Positions 7,212-15,255 of a stretch of DNA of 64,000 nt are shown here, one piece after another. The stretch comes from Cyclobacteriaceae bacterium (lineage in GTDB: Bacteria > Bacteroidota > Bacteroidia > Cytophagales > Cyclobacteriaceae). The position numbers were made by a program, and so were the translations under genes. The notes beneath the pieces are model-generated. The model was not told the origin of the DNA and did not search any database. It saw nothing but the letters and a program-made list of their open reading frames with translations. The first letter of the stretch is position 1; each line of letters starts with the position of its first letter. Location of the stretch: positions 186,001 through 250,000 of the forward strand of contig JAEUUG010000016.1 in NCBI GenBank assembly GCA_016787565.1. Direction: 5' to 3'.

Positions 7212-10200
7212 CTATTTACAATATTGGTCAATCTGGAAACGTGCTTTTGCATCACCGAACTCAACAGCTTTTCGCCAGTCAAAGCAAGCCTTTGTTTTAT
7301 CCTTCAATTGATAATAGAAATTTCCACGCTGCTTATAATACGAGGCATTCTTTGGCTCCAGCCGGATCGCGTCATCCATATCCGAAACACCGGCACCATA
7401 ATCATCCAGTTCGGCCTTACAGGTTGCCCGGTTATAGTAAGCAAGCCCATCATCCGGATTCAACATAATAACACGGTTATAATCCAGAACCGCGCCTTCA
7501 AAATCGCCAATTGCCTCCTTCACCAAACCCCGGTTGAAATAAGCATCAAAATTCTTTGGATCAATATCAATGGCTTTATTCAAGGCCAGCACGGCCGACT
7601 TGGTATCCTCCAATCCGAGATGTGCGCGACCTTTGTTTAAAAATAACTGAACAGAATTCTCACCAGCCTTTTGTGCGTTGTCAAAATCACTTAAAGCTGC
7701 CTGAAACTCTTCGTTCTCCAGCAAAATCAAACCTCGTTTCAAATACACATCTTTGTTTTTAACTCCCGCCTGAATAAGCTTGTCAAAGTATTCTTCGGCT
7801 GGCACAAATTTTTTCATGTTGTAGTAAGCATCACCCAGCAATTGATAAAGTTCGGGGCCGGGTTTTTCCGTTAGCTTCTCGACCATCCGAAAGTCTTTAA
7901 TGGCTTCATCGAACTTATTCGATTGATAATAGGCCTGTCCACGATTTTCGAAGGCCTTGGTATAATCCTGTTTTTTACTGATAGCCTCATTAAAGTCGGC
8001 TATGGCTAACGGATAATTTTGTTGAAGCAAGTACGCCTTGCCTCGGTTGTTGTATACTACCGGATCTTTTAATCCTAGTGCTATGGCCTGCGTATAATCC
8101 TGAACAGCTCCGGGTAAATTGTTCGTACTAAACATGGCATCACCACGATGAAAATAAGCACCTGAAAATTTATTATCCTGCTGAATGGCCTGGTTAAAAT
8201 CGGTGATGGCTTCCTGGTAATTCTTGCTGTCATACTTACAATAGCCGCGCATATCAAACGCTAGTGCATCCAAAGTTCCGGCAGTTATGGCTTTGTCCAG
8301 ATCTGGTAATGCTGCCTTATAGTCTTGTGTAAAATATTTAGCAGCACCCCGTTTGTATAAAATATTGGAGTCCTTTTCACCGCCATCAATAGCTTTTGTA
8401 AAATCCGGAATGGCTTTTTCATATTCCTTTGTCTCAAATAATGAATATCCCCGGGCAGCAAAAACCTTAGTATCCTTATTACCCATATCGATGGCTTTTG
8501 TTAAATCCGTTACCGCTCCGGTGTAATCGCGCGTGTTGTATTTCGACATACCCAATACACCAAATTCTTCAGCACCAGCTTCACTTCGTGCCACAACAAT
8601 GGCAAGGTCACTAATAACACCTGCAAAATCATTCAATTTGTATTTTGCCAAAGCACGATTCTTCAGCGCTACCGTATAATCCTTTTTCAATCCGAGAGAA
8701 CGATCAAAATCCCCGATCGATTCCTTTACTAATCCTGCATTGAGTTTTGCTTTTCCGCGGTTGTTGAAAATTACTTCATCACTTGCTCCCAACGTGATGG
8801 ACTTATCGTACGCCTCAATGGCTCCTGAAAAGTTACTCTGCTTAAAGCGGGCATTTCCCAACTGGAAATACAACTCTTTATTGTTGCTGCCCAGCGATGA
8901 TGCTTTTTCAAGATGAGGAAGTGCTTCTTTATCTTTTTGGGTTAGCAGGTAAGCCATACCCAACGCTTCCACAGTAGGGAGTGTGCTGCTTTGTTGAACA
9001 GACTTTTCCAAATCCATAATTGCTGCCGGATAGTTTTTTGTGCTGAAAGATGCCAACCCGCGTTTGGTATACATTTCATTCTCTCTCTCACCGGCACTTT
9101 CAGCCAATGTGAACGCGTCAACTGCGCCTTTGAAATCGCCCGAATCAAACCGCAGGTACCCGGCATAAAGTAAAACCTTGCTATCCTTCACACCAGCAGT
9201 CAGGGCTTTCTCTAAATATGACTTAGCCAATTCTTTTTTACCAAGGTTGTAGTTTCCCAATGCCAGCATTTTAAGCATCTCCGGAGTTTCACCTTCGGTT
9301 GCTTTTGCCTTTTCCAAATCTGTAACAGCTCCGGCATAGTCTTTCAAAGTATACCTGGCTGTTCCACGGTTAGCGTTTGCTTTTGTGTAATCTGGTTTTA
9401 GCTGTAAGGCCTGATCGAAATCTGAAACCGATCCTTGAATATCACCTGTGTTCAGTTTTGCTTTCCCGCGATTATTGTACGTTACAGCTTCCTTACTGCC
9501 GGCCTGAATAGCCCGATCATAGTACTTTATGGCACCCGGAAAATCATTTTTGGTAAACTTGATGTCGCCTAAATTTTTAAATGCCTCTGCATCGGTGGCG
9601 CCCAACGAAACAGCTTGCTCCAAATCCTTCAGCGCATTATCCATGTCCTTTTGTGCAAACTCTGCATTGCCTTTGTAGAGGTAAACTTCTTTCGTATTAA
9701 TTCCTGCACTGATGGCACGGCTAAGTGATTCAATCGCAGGAGCAAACTCTTTATTCTTATACTGACATGTGCCCAATTGATTAAACACATCTTTATCACT
9801 GAGGCCCATCGATACAGCAGCCGATAAACTCTTAACAGCTTCCGCACAATCACCGGTCTGCGCCTGACTCAATCCCAGCATTTTAAAAACTTCTTTATCT
9901 TTTACGCCTTTTTGCACCACCGTGCTGAGGGAAGTACTGGTGCCTTTATAATCACTCAAAGCATACTTCGCAGTACCGACTTTCTGGTGTATTTCAACAT
10001 CTGCTCTTCCCTTCGCAAGCAACTTTTCAAAATCTTCAATGCTGCCTTTCCAGTCCTGAATAGCATATCGCGCTTCCGCCCGATTTTCAAGCGCCTTATC
10101 ATAATCCGGGCGCAGCTCAAGTGCTTTGGTGAAATCCGGAATAGAGCTTTTAACATCCTTCAGATTAAATTTTGCTTTGCCGCGATTGTTAAAGACTAGT

Positions 10201-11402
10201 GCATCATTGGAGGCCAACGCAACAGACTGATCGTAACTTTTTATTGCACCTGTTAAATCGTTTTTGGTGAATTTCAGATCGCCTACATTCTTGTGTATCT
10301 CTGCATCATTTACACCTAATGAAATCGCTTTCTCCAGATCCCGCAACGCATTATCGTTGTCTTTTTGGGCCAGCTCAGCATTTCCTTTATACAAAAAAAC
10401 TTCCTTTGTATTTACACCTGCATTGATGGCGCGGCTGAGCGATTCAATGGAAGGGCCGAATTCCTTTGCTTTATACTGACAAACGCCAAGTTGAAAGAAC
10501 ACATCCTTATCGTTAACACCCATGGATACGGCTGCCGAAAGACTTTTCACTGCCTCTGAACAATCACCTTGTTGTGCCAGGCTTAGGCCCAACATCCGGA
10601 ACACATCCTTATCTTTTACACCTTTTTGAACCACCTGGCTAAGCGCTGTGGCTGAACCTTTATAATTGCTTACTTCAAAATTAGCCGTACCAATTTTTTG
10701 ATAAAACCCTACATCGGATCTTCCGCTGGACAATAATTTCTCAAAATCTTCAATTGAACCTTTCCAGTCTTTAACAGCATACCGGGCTTCGGCACGATTC
10801 TCATATGCTTTATCGTAACCCGGTTTCAACTCGATGGCTTTATCGAAATCCGGAATAGAACCTTTGTAGTCTTGCAGATTAAATTTCGCTTTCCCCCGGT
10901 TGTTATATAATACAGCATCTGCTTTCCCTGCTGCCATTGCTTTATCATAGTTGGCAATAGCCTCACGATAATTTTCCATTCTGAATTTTGCATTGCCAAG
11001 ATTGGAGTACGTTTCAAAACTTCCGGCACCCATACTCACAGCCTTCTCTAAATCCGGAACACTACCCTGGTAGTCATCGAGGTTATACTTTGCATTTCCG
11101 CGATATTCAAAAAGTTCTGCGGTATTAATTCTCCCTTTTACGGCATCGTCAAAGTCGGCTTTTGCCTTGTTGTAATCCTTTTGCTGATAATAGGCAATGC
11201 CACGTTTCACATAAACTTCCTTGTTGGAAAATCCGGAATTAATGAGCTGCGTAAACTGCAGCGCAGCATCAGCACTATTTCCATCTTTCAGTTTTTTAAG
11301 TGCAGATTCCCACTGCACCTGTTGGAGGGAATCTGTTTTCTGACCGACAGAAACTGTAACCGACAGGACTACAAACGCATGGATAAGAAAAAGTGAACGC
11401 AT
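7212..11402 (-). CDS. Giant exported TPR-repeat protein, 1396 aa
   Basis: A signal peptide (residues 1-20, ending SVSVG or nearby) is followed by about 40 tandem 34-residue tetratricopeptide repeats that run to the C-terminus. Many start NNRGKAKFNL and end LKPDYDKA. No other domain is visible. Seven consecutive TPRs (residues 167-404) are repeated almost in register as residues 405-642, with the start of a third copy after that, so the gene grew by block duplication. TPR solenoids bind other proteins; an exported one this long may be a periplasmic or surface scaffold, but no partner is apparent. It stands alone with its own terminator and a TAACTTTG promoter-like box (11435-11428) ahead of the start. 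Conventional gene finding leaves no doubt on coding. Confidence 0.93.
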   Translation of the reverse strand: MRSLFLIHAFVVLSVTVSVGQKTDSLQQVQWESALKKLKDGNSADAALQFTQLINSGFSNKEVYVKRGIAYYQQKDYNKAKADFDDAVKGRINTAELFEYRGNAKYNLDDYQGSVPDLEKAVSMGAGSFETYSNLGNAKFRMENYREAIANYDKAMAAGKADAVLYNNRGKAKFNLQDYKGSIPDFDKAIELKPGYDKAYENRAEARYAVKDWKGSIEDFEKLLSSGRSDVGFYQKIGTANFEVSNYKGSATALSQVVQKGVKDKDVFRMLGLSLAQQGDCSEAVKSLSAAVSMGVNDKDVFFQLGVCQYKAKEFGPSIESLSRAINAGVNTKEVFLYKGNAELAQKDNDNALRDLEKAISLGVNDAEIHKNVGDLKFTKNDLTGAIKSYDQSVALASNDALVFNNRGKAKFNLKDVKSSIPDFTKALELRPDYDKALENRAEARYAIQDWKGSIEDFEKLLAKGRADVEIHQKVGTAKYALSDYKGTSTSLSTVVQKGVKDKEVFKMLGLSQAQTGDCAEAVKSLSAAVSMGLSDKDVFNQLGTCQYKNKEFAPAIESLSRAISAGINTKEVYLYKGNAEFAQKDMDNALKDLEQAVSLGATDAEAFKNLGDIKFTKNDFPGAIKYYDRAIQAGSKEAVTYNNRGKAKLNTGDIQGSVSDFDQALQLKPDYTKANANRGTARYTLKDYAGAVTDLEKAKATEGETPEMLKMLALGNYNLGKKELAKSYLEKALTAGVKDSKVLLYAGYLRFDSGDFKGAVDAFTLAESAGERENEMYTKRGLASFSTKNYPAAIMDLEKSVQQSSTLPTVEALGMAYLLTQKDKEALPHLEKASSLGSNNKELYFQLGNARFKQSNFSGAIEAYDKSITLGASDEVIFNNRGKAKLNAGLVKESIGDFDRSLGLKKDYTVALKNRALAKYKLNDFAGVISDLAIVVARSEAGAEEFGVLGMSKYNTRDYTGAVTDLTKAIDMGNKDTKVFAARGYSLFETKEYEKAIPDFTKAIDGGEKDSNILYKRGAAKYFTQDYKAALPDLDKAITAGTLDALAFDMRGYCKYDSKNYQEAITDFNQAIQQDNKFSGAYFHRGDAMFSTNNLPGAVQDYTQAIALGLKDPVVYNNRGKAYLLQQNYPLAIADFNEAISKKQDYTKAFENRGQAYYQSNKFDEAIKDFRMVEKLTEKPGPELYQLLGDAYYNMKKFVPAEEYFDKLIQAGVKNKDVYLKRGLILLENEEFQAALSDFDNAQKAGENSVQLFLNKGRAHLGLEDTKSAVLALNKAIDIDPKNFDAYFNRGLVKEAIGDFEGAVLDYNRVIMLNPDDGLAYYNRATCKAELDDYGAGVSDMDDAIRLEPKNASYYKQRGNFYYQLKDKTKACFDWRKAVEFGDAKARFQIDQYCK
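9477..10904 (-). repeat. 714-bp tandem duplication inside the TPR gene
   Basis: Two units, 10904-10191 and 10190-9477, each encode exactly seven 34-residue TPRs in the same order with matching idiosyncratic motifs (for example WKGSIEDFEKLL, KSLSAAVSMG, SIESLSRAI). A third, diverged copy starts at 9476. The unit is 238 codons with no length change between copies. The protein copies are roughly two-thirds identical by eye, so the duplication is old but kept in register. Confidence 0.85.
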
Positions 11403-11427
11403 GGTCTTTGAATAAAATGAGCAAAAA

Positions 11428-11435
11428 CAAAGTTA
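11428..11435 (-). promoter_or_regulatory. -7 box (TAACTTTG) for the TPR gene
   Basis: On the minus strand TAACTTTG fits TAnnTTTG exactly, 26 bases ahead of the ATG. A TTTTG sits 16 bases further upstream, closer than the usual 19-21, so the -33 match is imperfect. Confidence 0.4.
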
Positions 11436-11499
11436 TCCAATTCTGCCGAGGCAAAATATGCGAAAAGGGTAAAAATATAACCCGATCGCCCTGAAGTAC

Positions 11500-11520
11500 T
11501 TCCTGACACTAATTCAGGAA
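11500..11520 (-). terminator. Stem-loop after the HAD gene (weak terminator candidate)
   Basis: A perfect 7-bp stem, TTCCTGA/TCAGGAA with a seven-base loop, lies just past the HAD stop at 11527. No T-run follows directly, so intrinsic termination is uncertain; it may act as a processing end. Confidence 0.3.
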
Positions 11521-11526
11521 CTTGAT

Positions 11527-12147
11527 TTATATTTTCACCACTCCCAACCGATGAAGTTCATCGCGGAGCAATTCTGGAGATTGAAAATGAATGGTATGCA
11601 AGCCCAACGCCTTACCACCCTCAATATTTTTGATATTATCGTCAATAAATAACGCCTGTGAAGGATCAACAGCATAACGCTGAAATAAAATCTGGTAAAA
11701 TTCAGGATACGGTTTCCGGGTTTTCTCTACGCCTGAAACAACGATACCGTCAAACCAATGAAGGAATTCAAATGTATTGAGCGTCCATGGAAAAGTTTGG
11801 GCCGACCAGTTGGTGAGTGCTAAAAGTTTGTAGTTGGTATTCTCCTTTACATGCTTCAGAATCTCCACCGTTTCGTGAATAGGGCCGGTTATGGTTTCCT
11901 TCCAACGGCCATACCATGCACGAATAGGCAATTCATGCTCCGGGAATTTCCGAACTAAATCTTCGGTAGCATCTTCAAATGATCGGCCAGCATCCTGTTC
12001 ATCATTCCATTCGCTGGTGCAAATGTTTTCCAGAAACCAGGTGATCTCCTCTTCGGTTGAAAACAGTTTACGGTACAGGTAACGTGGATTCCAGTCGATA
12101 AGAACTCCTCCCAAATCAAAAATGATGGTGTTAATCTGTGGATGCAT
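11527..12147 (-). CDS. HAD-superfamily hydrolase (YihX-like)
   Basis: A 206-residue HAD phosphatase. Seen: motif I IIFDLGGVLIDW, motif II LLALTNWS, motif III Lys in EKTRKPYPEFY, and motif IV ALFIDDNIKN. Motif I has DLGG instead of DxD, which is the form found in the YihX/epoxide-hydrolase-like subgroup (YihX acts on glucose-1-phosphate), so this is a subgroup mark and not decay. A helical cap domain fills residues 20-90. It starts 6 bases after the GT9 gene stop, so it is probably translated from the same transcript and may dephosphorylate a sugar-phosphate for the glycan pathway. Substrate is not determined. Confidence 0.9.
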   Translation of the reverse strand: MHPQINTIIFDLGGVLIDWNPRYLYRKLFSTEEEITWFLENICTSEWNDEQDAGRSFEDATEDLVRKFPEHELPIRAWYGRWKETITGPIHETVEILKHVKENTNYKLLALTNWSAQTFPWTLNTFEFLHWFDGIVVSGVEKTRKPYPEFYQILFQRYAVDPSQALFIDDNIKNIEGGKALGLHTIHFQSPELLRDELHRLGVVKI

Positions 12148-12153
12148 GTCGTG

Positions 12154-13209
12154 TCAGGATATTTTACGAAGAACTTTACCGGCTACCAACTCCACGGAGA
12201 TACCATTAAGGCAGGCAAAATCGCCACGGTAGCATTTTTCTTTGCCATAAACCGAACATGGCCTGCACGGTAAATCCGATCGATCAAGTTGAATAATGGT
12301 ATCCTCACTTAAATGATAGGGACCGAAGCCAACATCGGGATGTGTGCCACCCCAAATGGAAAGTAGCGGTACACCGGCCAATGCTGCCAAATGCATATTG
12401 GACGAATCCACACACAGCATCAAATCAAGGTGCTTCATCAGAGCTACCTCCTGCCGTAGTTTAAGCTGTCCGGCAATTACTTCACAGTGCTGCGGAAACT
12501 GTTTGCGCAGGTTTTCGAAATATGCAATTTCCTTTTCTCCTCCTCCAAAAAGAAAAAATTTAACATCCGATTTTTTGATGATTCGCTCTATCAGGAGGGC
12601 ATAATTTTCCAACGGCCATATTTTGGATTTGTGCATGGCAAAAGGCGCCAGACCAATCCATTTTTTACTTTCGGTTGACTTCTTATAAGCAAACCAACCC
12701 GATGCGGTTTGAATAGCTTCGCTTAACGCAAGATACGGTGGCTGAAGAATCTGAAATGGAAAGCCGGCTTTCTCGAATGCCAGCCGATACCGTTCAACCG
12801 TATGGGGAAGCGGTGCGGTCACTTTGTTTTCCTTCGCGGTAAAGGCTTTCTTCTCTTTTCGTCCCTTATCGAAAACAACTACCCTTGTTCCGAAGATTTT
12901 AAAAAAGGTTCGCAAAATGATGGTGCGGATGTGATCGTGCAAATCCATGACCACTTCAAAATGACCTTTGCGCATCAGCTTCGCAAAAAGATCGCGGATA
13001 CCGAAGAACCCGGTGTAGGTATAATCCACATCGGCTGCAAAGACATTAACTCGCTCCATGTCGTAAAAGAACGGAGCGAATTTTGGCCGGGTCACGACTG
13101 TAACTTCCACATCCGCATAGGCGGCAACCAGTGATTTAATGACCGGCACCAACAGCACAACATCGCCCATGGCGGAGAAGCGAATAACTAAGATTTTTCG
13201 TAATGCCAC
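12154..13209 (-). CDS. Glycosyltransferase family 9 (heptosyltransferase-like)
   Basis: A 351-residue GT9 enzyme of the ADP-heptose:LPS heptosyltransferase type, acting at the inner face of the inner membrane on lipopolysaccharide or a similar glycan. Seen: KILVIRFSAMGDVVLLVPVI at the N-terminus (the GDxxLxxP start), IGLAPFAMHKSKIWP (the donor-side motif of this family), and CVDSSNMHLAALAGVPLLSIWGGTHP (the D-S/T-xxxHxAAA-GxP signature) near residue 270. Three cysteines cluster near the C-terminus (LPCRPCSVYGKEKCYRG), a common trait of Bacteroidota members. The start is GTG at 13209. It sits between DUF4254 (32 bases upstream) and HAD (6 bases downstream). Confidence 0.93.
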   Translation of the reverse strand: MALRKILVIRFSAMGDVVLLVPVIKSLVAAYADVEVTVVTRPKFAPFFYDMERVNVFAADVDYTYTGFFGIRDLFAKLMRKGHFEVVMDLHDHIRTIILRTFFKIFGTRVVVFDKGRKEKKAFTAKENKVTAPLPHTVERYRLAFEKAGFPFQILQPPYLALSEAIQTASGWFAYKKSTESKKWIGLAPFAMHKSKIWPLENYALLIERIIKKSDVKFFLFGGGEKEIAYFENLRKQFPQHCEVIAGQLKLRQEVALMKHLDLMLCVDSSNMHLAALAGVPLLSIWGGTHPDVGFGPYHLSEDTIIQLDRSDLPCRPCSVYGKEKCYRGDFACLNGISVELVAGKVLRKIS

Positions 13210-13241
13210 AAAAGAATTTAAAAGGTGATCAAATTTCTAAC

Positions 13242-13856
13242 CTATCCTTTGTCAGACTTGTTGTACAGCATCGGGTTTAACGATGCATCGTTATACATTT
13301 TCATCTGCCGGTAAACTTTAAACCTCCGGTTGCCCTGACCAATGTCTTCCATCAGTTCATCAAAGGCCAATTGCATGTCGGTTTTTTGTTCAAGGAGTAT
13401 AGACAGTTTCGCCTGGCATTTGGCAATGTGTTCCGTGCCGGCATCCTTGCGCTCGGTCTGTTCCTTCATATGATAAATTTTAAGCATAAGGATACTCATC
13501 CGGTCCAGCAGCCAGGCAGGTGTTTCGGAATTGATGCGCGTTCCGGGTTTCGGAATAACAGTTTTAAACTGATCCAAAAAATAATCATCGACCCGCTCGA
13601 CCATATCGGTGCGATCCTGATTTGATTTATCAATGCGTCTTTTGATTTGTAATGCCTCTGTGGGATTAATATCCGGTAATCGAATAATATCCTCCAGGTG
13701 CCACTGCACTGTGTCAATCCAGTTTTTATGGTAAAGTAGTGCTTCAAAAGATCCTTCCTGATAGGAATTTTTTATTGGTGTATCAACGTGATCTGACAGA
13801 TGATAATCGTCAATACTTTTTTGGAAGATTGTGTAGCACGCATTGGCTGATAACAT
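13242..13856 (-). CDS. DUF4254-family protein
   Basis: A 204-residue, mostly helical, soluble protein. I assign it to DUF4254 from its overall look and its position directly before GT9, a pairing I know from Bacteroidota. Seen: WIDTVQWHLEDIIR, DRTDMVERVDD, ETPAWLLDRMSILMLKIYHM and a C-terminal RFKVYRQMKMYND. No enzyme motif is visible. ATG start at 13856. Stop to next start is 32 bases, so an operon DUF4254-GT9-HAD is likely and a role in the same glycan pathway is inferred from that alone. Confidence 0.75.
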   Translation of the reverse strand: MLSANACYTIFQKSIDDYHLSDHVDTPIKNSYQEGSFEALLYHKNWIDTVQWHLEDIIRLPDINPTEALQIKRRIDKSNQDRTDMVERVDDYFLDQFKTVIPKPGTRINSETPAWLLDRMSILMLKIYHMKEQTERKDAGTEHIAKCQAKLSILLEQKTDMQLAFDELMEDIGQGNRRFKVYRQMKMYNDASLNPMLYNKSDKG

Positions 13857-13974
13857 GTGTTCTGATTTAAGATGGCAATTTAACTATTTTAACCAATTAA
13901 GAATTTTGAATATAGTCGTTTGAAGGTGTAAGAACACTCCTTAAAAAAAATTCGTACTTCATCGTTCATCCATG

Positions 13975-13982
13975 TATTTTTG
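13975..13982 (+). promoter_or_regulatory. -7 box (TATTTTTG) abutting the TPK-like start
   Basis: TATTTTTG fits TAnnTTTG and ends four bases before the ATG at 13987. If used, transcription would begin at or next to the start codon, giving a leaderless or near-leaderless message. The -33 region has TTC where TTG is expected. Match seen; use inferred. Confidence 0.4.
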
Positions 13983-13986
13983 AACC

Positions 13987-14574
13987 ATGTCTTCCCACCA
14001 TTTTGTACGCGAGGGTCAGGAGCCTGCGTTGCTCATTCTGGATGTCATTGCACTTGAACGTATGGAGCCCTTACTGGAATGGGCACCGACCGTGATCGTA
14101 ACAGAAAAAATGCTGAATGATGCATTGACGTGGGGAATAAAAATCGATGTGGCCGTTGTGGATACCGGGCAGTTGAGTAGTTGGAAAGAAAGGCTGCTGC
14201 ACCAGGCTCCAATCAAAATCCTTACACACCAACCACAGGAAGATGCGCTGGAAACCGCATTTCACTTTTTGATCAGCACCAAACAAAAGGCGGTCAACAT
14301 CATAACACAAAAACCAGATGTCATCATGAAAAAAAGTGAGGGATTTCTCAGTCATCTTAATGTTGTCTTACTAAGCGAAGACTTTCGCTGGCTGGCTATT
14401 CCCTCCGGGCACTTTGAAAAATGGGTTCCTGCCCGAACGCAATTATCCATCAGCCATCAGTTACCTGTAACGCTCGAGGGACTTGTTGCCCACGATGGTA
14501 AATATGAGGCTGTACACGAAGGCTTGATTAGCATTCGTTCGGAAGCGAATTTCTGGGTACAGGAAAGATTATGA
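13987..14574 (+). CDS. Thiamine-pyrophosphokinase-like protein (active site not evident)
   Basis: A 195-residue protein whose N-terminus MSSHHFVREGQEPAL is one I associate with Bacteroidota proteins annotated as thiamine pyrophosphokinase; the match is from memory. The N-terminal half (to about residue 125) fits a Rossmann-like TPK catalytic fold, and the C-terminal half (residues 126-195) a beta-rich TPK domain (QLPVTLEGLVAHDG...GLISIRS). However, the GDxDS metal/ATP motif is absent: the equivalent IDVAVVDTGQLSSWK has lost the expected acidic pair and Ser spacing. It might be an inactive relative or bind another ligand. No thiamine gene is adjacent. A TATTTTTG box lies directly before the ATG. 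Confidence 0.6.
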   Translation: MSSHHFVREGQEPALLILDVIALERMEPLLEWAPTVIVTEKMLNDALTWGIKIDVAVVDTGQLSSWKERLLHQAPIKILTHQPQEDALETAFHFLISTKQKAVNIITQKPDVIMKKSEGFLSHLNVVLLSEDFRWLAIPSGHFEKWVPARTQLSISHQLPVTLEGLVAHDGKYEAVHEGLISIRSEANFWVQERL

Positions 14575-14676
14575 GAATATTATTTCGATGTCGTGGGGGT
14601 AAATCTTTTCTGAATTGTCTTAACCCCTGAAGCCCTAAAGCCGTACATTCACTGGTTCAAATCATAACAAGAAGCA

Positions 14677-15255
14677 GTGGAATTGGCGGAAACCCATCAA
14701 CTTGTGGCGTTAAAAGAGGGCGAAATAAACGCTTTTGAGATGATTTTCAGAACACACTACCAGCCGCTTTGTAATTACGCCTATACCTTCGTGCAGGATA
14801 AGGACGAAGCTGAAGAGATTGTTCAATCCACGTTTCTATCACTTTGGGAAAGGCGTACCACGCTTGAAATCCGCACAGCGGTTAAGCCTTATCTCTATGC
14901 CATGGTGCGCAACGCCTGTCTGAATGTTATTAAACACGAAAAGATAAAGCAAAAACATGTAGGCGAAGAACTTGCACTGCGCGAGCGGAGCTATGAATCG
15001 GTAACGCAAACCATTTTCTCATCCGAACTGGAAAAAAAAATCTATGAAGCTATGGAGAAACTGCCGGAGCAATGCCGCCTTGTTTTCAAACTAAGCAGGT
15101 TCGAAGAACTCAAGTATGCTGAAATAGCCGATCAACTTGATATTTCGGTAAAGACAGTGGAGAATCAGATGGGAAAAGCGCTACGCATCATGCGGGAGCA
15201 ATTGCGCGATTATTTACCCCTGCTGATCATCATGATGAATGGATTTATTAATTGA
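14677..15255 (+). CDS. ECF RNA polymerase sigma factor (Bacteroidota FecI-like)
   Basis: A 192-residue extracytoplasmic-function sigma-70 factor. Seen: region 2 with HYQPLCNYAYTFVQD and DEAEEIVQSTFLSLWERR (residues 28-67), region 4 with LPEQCRLVFKLSRFEELKYAEIA and the helix-turn-helix DISVKTVENQMGKALR (residues 128-171). A C-terminal hydrophobic stretch (PLLIIMM) is typical of the phylum's sigma factors. GTG start at 14677. Its stop overlaps the TTG start of the FecR gene by four bases (TTGA), so the two are translationally coupled, as expected for a sigma/anti-sigma pair. It would direct polymerase to the promoter of this operon or of unlinked targets. Confidence 0.94.
   Translation: MELAETHQLVALKEGEINAFEMIFRTHYQPLCNYAYTFVQDKDEAEEIVQSTFLSLWERRTTLEIRTAVKPYLYAMVRNACLNVIKHEKIKQKHVGEELALRERSYESVTQTIFSSELEKKIYEAMEKLPEQCRLVFKLSRFEELKYAEIADQLDISVKTVENQMGKALRIMREQLRDYLPLLIIMMNGFIN

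Noticed and set aside
7224-7640. A 138-codon open frame on the plus strand opposite the TPR gene
   Set aside because: It is an antisense shadow of the repetitive TPR gene; the TPR reading is unmistakable and this frame has no domain.
9477-10904. The long repeat considered as an insertion element
   Set aside because: Both copies are in-frame TPR code without terminal inverted repeats or transposase; it is internal duplication.
11527-12147. HAD motif I lacking its second Asp read as an inactive enzyme
   Set aside because: DLGG is the normal form of the YihX-like subgroup, so this is not decay.
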